The position numbers and the translations under genes were made by a program. Below are positions 30,134-41,116 of a stretch of 64,000 bases of DNA, in pieces. A model generated the notes under the pieces. The model ran no database searches. It worked only from the letters and a program-made list of their open reading frames with translations, and had not been told where the DNA came from. How positions within the stretch are numbered: position 1 is the first letter of the stretch; every line of letters begins with the position of its first letter. Origin of the DNA: Diplolepis rosae (taxonomy: Eukaryota; Arthropoda; Insecta; Hymenoptera; Diplolepididae); NCBI GenBank assembly GCA_030998225.1, contig JAPYXD010000728.1, forward strand, positions 558,001 through 622,000. The letters are read 5' to 3'.

Positions 30134-33090
30134 CAGTGTCTCCAGAACGTGGGATTTTTCGGCCCCCACCACGTTCCCATCTGGGAGAAACACATGCAAA
30201 CGTGGCGTGTCAGTGTGTCGGCTCTGCTACACGGTGCGGTCACCAGCTTCGTGTAAAGCCGAAGGTGCACGAAGACGGACTTCGTTACAATGCTTGAGTT
30301 TTCAAGTTATTTTTAGATTTCACGCTTTCGTTTATCGAGTCGAAATTAAGAATTGTATTTTTCTCGAGTACGTGCAAAAGAGGCGCGAAGCAGACGACGA
30401 ATTTGAATTTACGAAGTATATAGTTCAAGAAATAACACTTTTCTTCAATTTCTTGAAGAAAGTCTGCATGAAATAAACATCAGTATGATCTTGGAAAATT
30501 TCATCAGGATTTCAACACTTCACAAATAAACTTTCAGTGAAATTTAGTGACAATAAATGTATAAAATTTGAATCAATATATAATTTTCCATTCAAATTTA
30601 TATACTTCTTACTAATTTTGTACATTTAACAATTTTTCAATTAGAACAATATTTTCTATCAAGATAAAATGAACATAAAATTCAAGTTCATAATTTATAT
30701 TTTCAGTTATATGTTAGAAATATTTTCATCTCACATTTTTGTAGCCTAAGCACAAACTTTTCATTCCAAAACTTAAAATCTCTACGGAAATGGAAAACTG
30801 TCTAATAGCAGTAGATAAATTAAAAAGCTAAAATATGTGTTTATTGGTATTTCCATATTAACATATAAATATCAATCAACTTTAAATCTTACATAAAAAT
30901 GTTCGTTCGAAGTGTTCAAATCTTGTTACAATTTGACAAGATTTTATGGAGGAGTGCAATCTTTTGGATGAAATATTTTGCAGTTTTTAATGTGTCTGTC
31001 CGTCTGAAATCGTAGTAAGATTTGAACAGTAAACAACAAATTTTCCAATAGAATTCAGGATCAATAATAATTGATTCAGGAAATACTTCAACTCTGTAGA
31101 GCATTTTTGTATTTCGAATTCAAAATGTGTGCTTAAGCCACAAAAAAGTAAGCTGAAAATGTAGATATAAAACTAATTATGTCATGTTTATGTCTTCTTA
31201 ATGGAAAATACTTTGCATATAATTCTCTAATTCGATATTTTTTTAATGTATGAACATTCAAGAAATTGATAAATATTCTATCTTTTTATAGGAACTAAAA
31301 ATTTCCGGATAATGCTTTGATTGAGAAAGCTAAAAATTTGTCAAATATTGATATAAATTGCAATTTTACAATTGCATTATTTTTCAAATATTTTAACATC
31401 TCTTCAATCTTGATAATTCTTACAGAAGTTTATTTCATGTGAGTGACTTTTTCTTTTTCTAATGAAAGATTTCGTAATTCTAAATTCGGCCCAATTCGTA
31501 ACATTGTAAAAAGATTTTAAAACTTCATAAAAATTTTTTTTCTGTTTTATTCAAAGTCAATAAATATTCAATGTTTGGAATCGAAATATTAAGTAAATGA
31601 TTTTTAATTTCTGGGAATAAACTGCTTTAAAAAGACAATCTTTCTTCTTTGTGAGAAATCTCAATTTTAAAATTAAAATTCTACGCATAGGATACAAAAA
31701 CATAATATGAAAATACTTTTATTACAGAATTTTGAAATATACAAGTTGACCAATTTTTAATCGAGTAAATCGGCTACTTCAAGTAAAAAATTATGTTAAA
31801 AATATCTTATCAAAAAAAAATAAGACACATTAAATTACGGTTTAAAATCCACATTCATAGATTGATGGTAAAAGCAGTTTAAAGTTTTTTAATCTTACGT
31901 TTTAGTGACGTATGCACAGACTTTTAATCAGATAAATGAAATGCTTTATAGAAAGTCAAAATTTTCTTATTACTGCACTTAATCAAATTTATAAAGTAAA
32001 AATATTTTTTAATTGATGCTTTCACTCAATTCTTTAAACATTCATTAATTGAAAATTGTACTCAAAATTTAATCTTGCAGCGTTCCAATATTCCCACAAT
32101 GTTACAAAATCTTATTAATCATTATTTTAGTCGAATTATTTTCAAAATATTTAAAAAATAAATGTAAATATTTTGATTAAATACTCTGTGAAATTTTGCA
32201 TTTGACTGATCTTGCAAAATTGTTGAAAGATTTGAATACCGATAGAAGAAACTTTAAATGAAATTTTATGTCCATAAATGCTTAAAGTTCTATATAGAAA
32301 TATCAACTACAACATTCTCAAATTTTATAAATAAACTACTAAATTCAAAAAGTTTCGGATTTTTTTAAAAACTGTACAAATTTCAAATATGAATCAGTCG
32401 AAATCTACTGATTATCAGTGAAATTTGACTGATTTAAATAACTAAAAAGAGGTTACTGTGAATCAGTCAAATTTCACTGATTACTTCAGTGAAAAGTAAC
32501 TTATTTAACAGTGAAAAAAATTGTTTCCACTGATGATTCAGTGAAAAGGCAAATCACTGATTCAATCAGTGAAAATTTGACTGATTCAGATTTAGAGTGT
32601 ATACAAATTTCAAATATAAAGTGTACTCTGTACATTAATCAAACAAATTTAGAAGATGAATATTTTAATAAATATTCCTAAATATTATTGGAATATGATA
32701 CATATCGATTTAGAAAAACTTCTTCAAAGTACTCAGACATTTTTCTTATTTTACGACATTTTTGCACCATGTTTGACCTTTGGGTAGGATTCAAGAAAAC
32801 AATTGTAGACATACTTTCATTACTTAGTAAAATACTATGAAGACTTGCTTTTTAAATTAAAGCGAAAACTTTTAAAACCTTTAACAATCGGTTGCATAGA
32901 TTCTGCTCTAATCTTGGACGCAATTAGAGAAATAGGTTTTTTTGCTTTTTTTAGATCTAGGTTTTGCTTTAAACATAAAAGGAAGAAAACACATTTGAAA
33001 TATTAAAATAAAAAAGCTGGTTCATTCTTAGAGAATCCCAAATATTCTGAAATAAAACTCCTTTCCACACCACCACGGAGGTAGAGTTTA
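30134..33090. repeat. Left long inverted arm of hAT copy 2
   Basis: Inverse of 35787-38593. It contains the tip, a GC-richer subterminal block of about 150 bp (ACGTGGCGTGTCAGTGTGTC and neighbours), about 2.6 kb of AT-rich DNA without genes, and the CAGTCAAATTT motif array at 32393-32605. Short frames such as 30916-31104 recur in the other arm and are judged non-coding. Confidence 0.95.
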
Positions 33091-33566
33091 AGGCTCGTTT
33101 TTTTTACGTGGTATCCCCTGTAGGCCTAGTCCACGTCCCACGAAACGAAAAGGGTTTTTGCTTTCAAGCAAAAAGAAAAAAGGAAAAAAATGAAGCAAAG
33201 TGGTAAAAAACGATACAAATGTAGCCCGTACTTCAGGCTTGCCTCTATCAAATGCCAGTATACGTCGAACAAAAATGTTTTGTTTTAAATCAAATAATGA
33301 AGAAGTTTGATTAATTCGGGATGATTTGGGGTGCTTGATTATTGTGAGTCCCCTTGCCTCTCACTTATGCCCAAAGCGTGATATTACTCAATTTCAGTAT
33401 GTTTTCTTACTCACAAAATAATAATTAAAACTAAACAATTTCCATACCCGAGGCACGCGAAGAAAGGAGTAAAGAACGTATCTCTGATATAAGAAATAAA
33501 ATGTCATTATTTTGTGAGTGAGAAAGGGGTTTGAAATTGATTAACGCCATGCCTTGGCCATTAGAA

Positions 33567-35117
33567 TTAATCCTCTCCTTCGTGAGCGAAGAGCGACAAA
33601 CCTCTTTCCCTATCACTTTCTGCCATCTCATATAGATTTTCGGTCATTAATTGCAAATACTTCGAAGTGATGCTTGTTGTTCTGACTGTTTCAGCTCTCG
33701 CCTTTAGGGCTGATCGAGTAACACAAATTGAGTTGACCGTCCTGTTTCCTAAGCGATTTCTTTTGGGAGTTTTCGCGTCCGTGAGCATGGAGAAACCTCG
33801 CTCCGCCTCAGCATTTGAATGAGGAAGACTCCGAACATGATTCAATACTGAGGACAAATTTGGAAAAAGTTTTTCTCCTGTACTCGTCGAAGATACACCG
33901 ATATTAGACCACATTTCGTCAAAAGATAAATTCGACCACTTTTCTTTGAGTTCCTGTCTGATTTTGAGTAAAGAATCCCACTCTTTTTGTACACCTATTC
34001 TATCAAACGACCCTAAATCTTGACAAACTTTCCAGACCCTAGAAAAAGTTTCGCTTCGATCAGCATAGAAAGCTACTTGAGGCCGGAAAACAGCAACGCA
34101 AGACAAAAAGATGTCATCAAAAGGAAGTCGATTGCGAATTTCTTCGCTTGCTGTGACATAAAATTTCAAGCAATTACGAAGAAATAGATCAACTTCTACT
34201 ATTTGCAATTTCTTGTTTGTAAGTTGCTGCTGGAAATATTCTCGCGTTTCCTTACCAACGTCAATGTCCTGAAGCGGCTTTTGATTACTAGGATCAGCAA
34301 AGTTAACATTTCTAATGATTTGAAAGAATAAATTCGGTTGAAGAAGACCCTCTTTCAAATAACTGCTAAGAATCCATACGAAGAATTTAGCCGAGTTTGG
34401 CTGGAGTTCCTGAACCATTGTTTCGCGACTTTGAAATTTCGCATTGTATACGTTGAACCTATTCAAAGTAAATTTCAAGAATAGGAAATATGCGAGTGTC
34501 AAAGGATTCTGCATTTTTCCTAGCAAGTCTTTGGCCTTCTCTACCTTCTCAGATACGAGGTTCATAAGATACTGAAGAATAACTTCCCAATTCTTTATTA
34601 TAATATCTATGCATCGATAGCGGACAAGCCAGCGAGTTTCAGAATGACTAGGAATTTTTTGATAGTCATTTCCTAATTCCAAAACAATCGATCGAAAAAT
34701 AGCCGTTCGCTTGGAGCTAGCATTAAGAAAAGCTGGCAAATCTTTGATTAAATCCTCTACATCTGGGATTGTGGCACAAGCATATTTTGCTACAATTGCT
34801 GACGAATGCGAGACACACGGAAAAACAATTAAACGGGGACTTTTTTCCTTTAATTTTGTTTTAAATGAGGACCTATTGCCGACCATCACCTGTGCATTAT
34901 CACAAGCTAAAGCACAGATATTAGATAAAGGGATTTTCTGCCCGGACAATGCTTTTTCGAACGCATAAAAAATTTTAGAGGCAGAAAAATCCGAAGCATT
35001 TACATTAATAAGCTGGAGCAATTCCACCCTGACAGAAAATGTCGTTGGCTCCACATATCGAACCATTAATGACAGCCACTTTTTTAGAGTCCTGTCGGTC
35101 GTTTCATCTTGTCTCAT
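33567..35117 (-). pseudogene. hAT transposase, N-terminal finger deleted, catalytic and C-terminal parts open
   Basis: 516 open codons. Features in order: a possible catalytic Asp in the D-x-T-T-D-R-T start (residues 4-9, fused here to the deletion junction); KKWLSLMVRYVEP; second Asp in ALACDNAQVMVG (residue 72); a CVSHSS metal-binding-like box at 101-106; SETRWLVRY at 159-167, the R-W signature of hAT transposases; and the C-terminal dimerisation region with SNAEAERGFSM at 434-444, which holds the catalytic Glu candidate, followed by KTPKRNRLGN. The ORF continues to 86 residues beyond LPHS. Upstream, the BED/C2H2 finger (present in copy 1 at about 1250-1330) is deleted. The original start (35310) is separated by the in-frame TAG also present in copy 1. 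The enzyme would lack its DNA-binding finger. Confidence 0.9.
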
Positions 35118-35310
35118 CTGCTAATGTAACCACCCACTCTCTCTACGACGGAAATTCCTCAAACCATCCCAACTGAAAGTTTTTTGCATTTTTCATGACT
35201 TTTCTAGCGGGTTGACATTTGTTTGAACCAGAGTTCAACCGGTGGTCAACCTTCGTTTGAACCTGGCTGTCCTTCAAAACACTCGAATTTGGGTCAACCG
35301 GATTACTCAT
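35118..35310 (-). pseudogene. Original N-terminal exon region of the hAT transposase, with TAG
   Basis: ATG at 35310-35308 opens MSNPVDPNSSVLKD, the same start as 1042 in copy 1. The frame hits TAG at about 35143-35145, in the same codon (TTTCCGTCGTAGAGAGAG) as copy 1. After it the frame runs through the deletion point into the 516-codon ORF region. Upstream 35311-35786 matches the copy 1 leader but lacks about 350 bp. Confidence 0.8.
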
Positions 35311-35786
35311 TTTGAACAATAAATTATACGACGAAGGAAAACAGAATTATTTGAAAAGAATTAATAAGATGAAAAGTCGATAAAATTGAGCGAATGTGAA
35401 TAATTTGTAATCTGCACACAAATTAAGTTTCACAAAATAAACTTACCCACAAGCATCAAACAATAACGTACGTAAGACAATATTAATAAAATCGTAAAAT
35501 TCTGAAAATTTGTTAAGCTAGCGCCAGTGGAAGGAGAGAAAACAATTTTTTTTTTTAAATGTACTTCTCCCAATTACTTGAAAAATTAGAAGTTTTAAAA
35601 ATTTTTGCAAAAGGAAAAACGATGTGCCTTGAAAGTGTGTACAAGTCCTTGAAATTCAAATTCGAACGATTTTTATAATTAATTATCCTGTACATTTAAA
35701 GATACAATTTTTATATTTGGAATAAGTTTTCTGCAATTACGAAAAAATTTGTTTAGAGTACATAAAATTTATTGAACTATTACTAG

Positions 35787-38593
35787 TAAACTCTACCTCC
35801 GTGGTGGTGTGGAAAGGAGTTTTATTTCAGAATATTTGGGATTCTCTAAGAATGAACCAGCTTTTTTATTTTAATATTTCAAATGTGTTTTCTTTCTTTT
35901 ATGTTTAAGACAAAAACTAGATCTAAAAAAAGCAAAAAAACCTATTTCTCTAATTGCGTCCAAGATTAGAGCAGAATCTATGCAAACCGATTGTTAAAGG
36001 TTTTAAAAGTTTTCGCTTTTATTTAAAAAGCAAGTCTTCATAGTATTTTACTAAGTAATGAAAGTATGTCTACAATTGTTTTCTTGAATCCTACCCAAAG
36101 GTCAAACATGGTGCAAAAATGTCGTGAAATAAGAAAAATGTCTGAGTACTTTGAAGAAGTTTTTCTAAATCGATATGTATCATATTCCAATAATATTTAG
36201 GAATATTTATTAAAATATTCATCTTCTAAATTTGTTTGATTAATGTACAGAGTACACTTTATATTTGAAATTTGTATACACTCTAAATCTGAATCAGTCA
36301 AATTTCACTGATAATCAGTAGATTTCGACTGATTCATATTTGAAATTTGTACAGTTTTTAAAAAAAATCCGAAACTTTTTGAATTTAGTAGTTTATTTAT
36401 AAAATTTGAGAATGTTGTAGTTGATATTTCTATATAGAACTTTAAGCATTTATGGACATAAAATTTCATTTAAAGTTTCTTCTATCGGTATTCAAAACTT
36501 TCAACAATTTTGCAAGATCAGTCAAATGCAAAATTTGACAGAGTATTTAATCAAAATATTTACATTTATTTTTTAAATATTTTGAAAATAATTCGACTAA
36601 AATAATGATTAATAAGATTTTGTAACATTGTGGGAATATTGGAACGCTGCAAGATTAAATTTTGAGTACAATTTTCAATTAATGAATGTTTAAAGAATTG
36701 AGTGAAAGCATCAATTAAAAAATATTTTTACTTTATAAATTTGATTAAGTGCAGTAATAAGAAAATTTTGACTTTCTATAAAGCATTTCATTTATCTGTT
36801 TAAAAGTCTGTTCATACGTCACTAAAACGTAAGATTAAAAAACTTTAAACTGCTTTTACCATCAATCTATGAATGTGGATTTTAAACCGTAATTTAATGT
36901 GTCTTATTTTTTTTTGATAAGATATTTTTAACATAATTTTTTGCTTGAAGTAGCCGATTTACTCGATTAAAAATTGGTCAACTTGTATATTTCAAAATTC
37001 TGTAATAAAAGTATTTTCATATTATGTTTTTGTATCCTATGCGTAGAATTTTAATTTTAAAATTGAGATTTCTCACAAAGAAGAAAGATTGTCTTATTAA
37101 AGCAGTTTATTCCCAGAAATTAAAAATCATTTACTTAATATTTCGATTCCAAACATTGAATATTTATTGACTTTGAATAAAACAGAAAAAAAATTTTTAT
37201 GAAGTTTTAAAATCTTTTTACAATGTTACGAATTGGGCCGAATTTAGAATTACGAAATCTTTCATTAGAAAAAGAAAAAGTCACTCACATGAAATAAACT
37301 TCTGTAAGAATTATCAAGATTGAAGAGATGTTAAAATATTTGAAAAATAATGCAATTGTAAAATTGCAATTTATATCAATATTTGACAAATTTTTAGCTT
37401 TCTCAATCAAAGCATTATCCGGAAATTTTTAGTTCCTATAAAAAGATAGAATATTTATCAATTTCTTGAATGTTCATACATTAAAAAAATATCGAATTAG
37501 AGAATTATATGCAAAGTATTTTCCATTAAGAAGACATAAACATGACATAATTAGTTTTATATCTATATTTTCAGCTTACTTTTTTGTGGCTTAAGCACAC
37601 ATTTTGAATTTGAAATACAAAAATGCTCTACAGAGTTGAAGTATTTCCTGAATCAATTATTATTGATCCTGAATTCTATTGGAAAATTTGTTGTTTACTG
37701 TTCAAATCTTACTACGATTTCAGACGGACAGACAAATTAAGAACTACAAAATATTTCATCCCAAAGATTGCACTCCTCCATAAAATCTTGTCAAATTGTA
37801 ACAAGATTTGAACACTTCGAACGAACATTTTTATGTAAAATTTAAAGTTGATTGATATTTATATGTTAATATGGAAATACCAATAAACACATATTTTATC
37901 TTTTTAATTTATCTACTGCTATTAGACAGTTTTCCATTTCCGTAGAGATTTTAAGTTTTGGAATGAAAAGTTTGTGCTTAGGCTACAAAAATGTGAGATG
38001 AAAATATTTCTAACATATAACTGAAAATATAAATTATGAACTTGAATTTTATGTTCATTTTATCTTGATAGAAAATATTGTTCTAATTGAAAAATTGTTA
38101 AATGTACAAAATTAGTAAGAAGTATATAAATTTGAATGGAAAATTATATATTGATTCAAATTTTATACATTTATTGTCACTAAATTTCACTGAAAGTTTA
38201 TTTTTGAAGTGTTGAAATCCTCATGAAATTTTCCAAGATCATACTGATGTTTATTTCATGCAGACTTTCTTCAAGAAATTGAAGAAAAGTGTTATTTCTT
38301 GAACTATATACTTCGTAAATTCAAATTCGTCGTCTGCTTCGCGCCTCTTTTGCACGTACTCGAGAAAAATACAATTCTTAATTTCGACTCGATAAACGAA
38401 AGCGTGAAATCTAAAAATAACTTGAAAACTCAAGCATTGTAACGAAGTCCGTCTTCGTGCACCTTCGGCTTTACACGAAGCTGGTGACCGCAGCGTGTAG
38501 CAGAGCCGCCACACTGACACGCCACGTTTGCATGTGTTTCTCCCAGATGGGAACGTGGTGGGGGCCGAAAAATCCCACGTTCTGGAGACACTG
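35787..38593. repeat. Right long inverted arm of hAT copy 2
   Basis: Inverse of 30134-33090 and collinear with 2748-4651. The CAGTCAAATTT array is collapsed to one unit (36289-36337). It ends TGGAGACACTG at 38593, followed by the duplicated CACGGCAT. Confidence 0.95.
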
Positions 38594-38601
38594 CACGGCA
38601 T

Positions 38602-38820
38602 CCCACTAAAGTGTCTTACTGGATGAGAGCCACTATGAAGTTAGACGGCGTTACCGCCCTTACTGGTGAACAAGTGAACATTTAAGAGAAAGAGAGACTG
38701 AGAATCTAGAAAGAGATAGGAAGATTTAGGCGGTTACGCAACAGCTTCTCTCATAGGGATGCCGTGTATCGGCTCTCGCACATAATACGCGTTTTGTTGT
38801 AATTCAAAACGCCAGTATTA
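38602..38820. repeat. DIRS right inverted terminal repeat with terminal extension
   Basis: 38633-38790 is the inverse of the left repeat. 38757-38820 (ATGCCGTGTATCGGCTC ... GCCAGTATTA) is the inverse of 30069-30133. Immediately afterwards the outer hAT-like arm resumes (TTCGTGCATCCTCGGCAATT). Confidence 0.85.
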
Positions 38821-39052
38821 CATTCGTGCATCCTCGGCAATTCTCGACTTTCGACGAACCAACAGTACCGAACCCAAGAGCCGAAGCGAAGCCGAGAGAA
38901 AACGAAGAAGCAGTGGCAATCATCCAATTCTCTATTTGCAAGCGTGCAAACAAGCGATGGAGCGGGGATACATCGACACGACGCGTTTATATGTGTTGCT
39001 TACACGCGGGAACGTGGTGGGAGAAAACATCTTACGCATTCTGGGATCACTG
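38821..39052. repeat. Right terminal inverted repeat of the outer hAT-like element
   Basis: Inverse of 22514-22745 (for example CTCGGCAATTCTCGACTTTC and ACACGCGGGAACGTGGTGGG). It ends GGGATCACTG at 39052 and is followed by the duplicated GGTTATTC (39053-39060). The + frame at 38826-39167 is a shadow. Confidence 0.85.
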
Positions 39053-39100
39053 GGTTATTCTAGTTTGCCCAGGGCGCTCTCGTCGGAAAATTCGGCCCTG

Positions 39101-39196
39101 CACAAAACGGGGATTCAGGAAGCGACTTTTAAATTCCTTTAGATTACTTGGAATTGAAGTGTATTAAGAAGTTGCTTTCTGAATCCCCGTTTTGTG
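39101..39196. repeat. 96-bp hairpin MITE
   Basis: CACAAAACGGGGATTCAGGA at the left pairs with TCTGAATCCCCGTTTTGTG at the right, with 28 bp of inverted match and an unpaired middle. Confidence 0.8.
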
Positions 39197-39475
39197 AATA
39201 TTTACAACTTTCAATACTTGCTAATAGAAGCCAACTTACCGGGTCTGTTTCTACCACGCCTGCCGTCTTCCCGCAACTTCTCGACCAAAAGCGCGTTTCA
39301 TCATTTTGTGGACATTGTTTGGGATAGCCTTCTTATTCGCTTTTCAAGGAATTCTGGTAAGTACAACATAAGATGCATTTATCGTTCATAAAGTAATATA
39401 TAACCTCACTTTTTGTTTGGGTCACCGGATTTATGAATATGATCTTTGAAATACACTCCGCGCTCCCTTATATGC
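39197..39475. other. Possible 5' UTR exon of the gene at 41117-43137; otherwise intergenic
   Basis: Non-repetitive, GC-balanced text ending in a good donor (AATTCTG then GTAAGTACA at about 39358). The next good acceptor, TTTCTTTCCAG at 41106-41116, is 4 bases before the ATG at 41121. This is only a suggestion from splice-like words. Confidence 0.3.
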
Positions 39476-39755
39476 AGGGAGAAACTTTTTATATCAATTT
39501 TTACTATAATATTTTTCAATTTGGGAAAAAGTGTATCACTCTGAGAATTTTTGACGGTAAAATACTAAACTTTTGAAGAATGATATGAAACTTTAGTATA
39601 AACTATAGTAAAATTTGCTATGACCTATGCTAAAGTTTTATATCATTATTATGAGGTTTAGTATTTTTACTGAAAAAAATTCTCAAAGTGATATGTTTTT
39701 CCCTAAATTAAAAAATACTATAGTAAAAATTTATATAAAGAGTTTCTCCGTGTGA
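39476..39755. repeat. 280-bp foldback MITE, CACGGAGAAA-type ends
   Basis: The left part (GGGAGAAACTTTTTATAT ... GAGAATTTTTGACGGTAAAATACTAAAC) is the diverged inverse of the right part (GTTTAGTATTTTTACTGAAAAAAATTCTC ... AAAGAGTTTCTCCGTGTG). The tip resembles that of the MITE at 48628-49174. Confidence 0.75.
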
Positions 39756-41110
39756 CGAGCTCGAGATTTTTTACAGTGAATTCCTAACTATATATTATTA
39801 ACAAACAAATATGAAGATCAGTCATGAATTTATTTAGGGTGTTTTCCTGAAATTATAAAAACGATAACCGATAATAAAGAAAAAAATATACAGAATGAAA
39901 TATCATAGCAATTTTAGAATACATTGGGAGGAAATAAGGAAAATTTTATAATTACATAATTTACAGTAAAATTGATCAGGAGAAAAAAATTATTTTTTCA
40001 TCTTGACAAATCATGCCATTTCCCACATCTCACTCTTTCCCATATTCAATTCATAACTCTATAATATACTTGTCGGTTTTCATATCTAATCTTATCATAT
40101 ATTCAAGTCCAAATTCTGGTTCGAATAATCAGATCATCAATTTTTGTAATGTAGTTAATTTTTCTACATGATAAACTATTTTTTTTGAATGATTGTTCAT
40201 GTAATTTCCATGCTCCAGCAATTTTCTCAAACAACGTTTCTCATGAAAACGTGAAAAATTTCAAGGATTTCGTGCATTTGCTGAAGATACCCAATTTTTG
40301 TTGAAAATTCGACTCATCAGTCTGAATAAGATATTGCTGCCAATAAATTGATTTTTTTGATTGAAATTTGGAATATCTTATTTATCCAAAATACATTGTA
40401 AATCTTATCATATACTCGAAGCTGATTTGATCTTGCTATCATGAAAGTAGAGTTGAATTTTGTGGTATTTAAGGGCCTGTATGAGACGTAACTCTATCCA
40501 GTTAGAAAATGTCGATTTCATTTATATAGGAAATAGCACCCATCCACATTTAGAAACCTGTTTTATATTTGGTTCCTTTGCCACATGAAATGAAAATTCA
40601 CTAACGAAGAAGTAGTAGTAATCATTCCGTGCAATGAATGTCATTTACCTTTTTGGTATGTATCATTCCATAAATTGAGAAAAACAAGTCATAAATCGAC
40701 GAATACTAAATAAGTTAAGTACTCTACTTGACAGCTTGTTAAATTCTCTACATAAAAATTTAAATAAGGATTATGAAAACTCTCTTACAAATAATTTTTA
40801 TTGATTTTGAAAGCATTTGTTTTTTGACAGACTAGAAGAATACTAGAAAAATAGTAACTTAGTTACGTCACAGTTACTTTATTTTCAAGTAATTAAGTTA
40901 CTGAAAGAGTTACAAGTAACGTAACTTTTTCAGTAACTTAGTTACTTTTAACTAGTTACTACCCAACACTGGAAATTATAGAATAGTCCTCGGTTTCTTG
41001 TTAAGACATCGTAAATTTTATGTCATTCTTTGCAACAACTTCCATTAAGGACTGAGAACTGATTGAAGGTTCTTTAATAGTTTTTGATTTTGTTTTGTTT
41101 CTCCGTTTCT
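39756..41110. other. AT-rich DNA without a recognised gene
   Basis: No coding signal or clear repeat apart from a run of AGTTACTTTTAACTAGTTACT-like words (about 40855-40965). It could be intron of the gene that follows. Confidence 0.4.
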
Positions 41111-41116
41111 TTCCAG

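Larger units (their letters stand above)
30134..38593 (-). mobile_element. hAT-type transposon with 2.8-2.96 kb terminal inverted arms, copy 2 (complete ends)
   Basis: 8460 bp. The tips are CAGTGTCTCCAGAACGTGGG and its inverse, flanked by an exact 8-bp duplication CACGGCAT. The left arm is 30134-33090 (2957 bp) and the right arm 35787-38593 (2807 bp). The arms are nearly identical over their length; the size difference is mainly one deletion at the CAGTCAAATTT array in the right arm. The unique middle (33091-35786) carries the transposase on the minus strand. It sits in the DIRS internal complementary region. hAT tips usually have TIRs under 30 bp, so kilobase arms are exceptional. Confidence 0.95.
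25543..38820 (+). mobile_element. DIRS-type tyrosine-recombinase retrotransposon, structurally complete, split by a hAT insertion
   Basis: Without the 8.47 kb hAT insertion the element is about 4.81 kb. The left inverted repeat (25543-25696) pairs with 38633-38790; the right repeat extends further to 38820. Just upstream of the insertion, 30033-30133 is an internal complementary region: its first part is the complement of the left terminus (CTCTCATAGGGATGCCGTG ... CGATAGCATATAA), and its second part the complement of the right terminus (TACTGGCGTTTTGAATTAC ... CACGGCAT). This end arrangement is the known hallmark of DIRS elements, which integrate with a tyrosine recombinase and leave no target duplication. 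Three overlapping reading areas lie between: gag, RT/RNase H and recombinase. Confidence 0.9.
22514..39052. mobile_element. Outer hAT-like non-autonomous element, containing a DIRS element and a second hAT
   Basis: The tips are CAGTGATCCCAGAATGCG (22514) and its inverse CGCATTCTGGGATCACTG (39035-39052). 22514-22745 and 38821-39052 are inverted copies at roughly 94% by eye. CAGTG tips with an 8-bp duplication (GGTTATTC both sides) fit the hAT superfamily. Without the DIRS element (about 25543-38820) it would be about 3.26 kb: the left tip, a 1.5 kb palindrome (22640-24165) and a diverged long arm (24190-25542). No transposase of its own is seen, so it would have moved with enzymes from a relative. 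Confidence 0.85.

Noticed and set aside
33431..33631. Short minus ORF after the hAT transposase (and 2208-2408)
   Set aside because: Same text in both copies just past the stop, in a shifted frame; a 3' UTR shadow.
22640..38593. Large palindromes as assembly mirror artefacts
   Set aside because: Arms differ by scattered substitutions and indels (for example the 160-bp loss in the right arm), and exact target duplications flank the elements, so they are biological.
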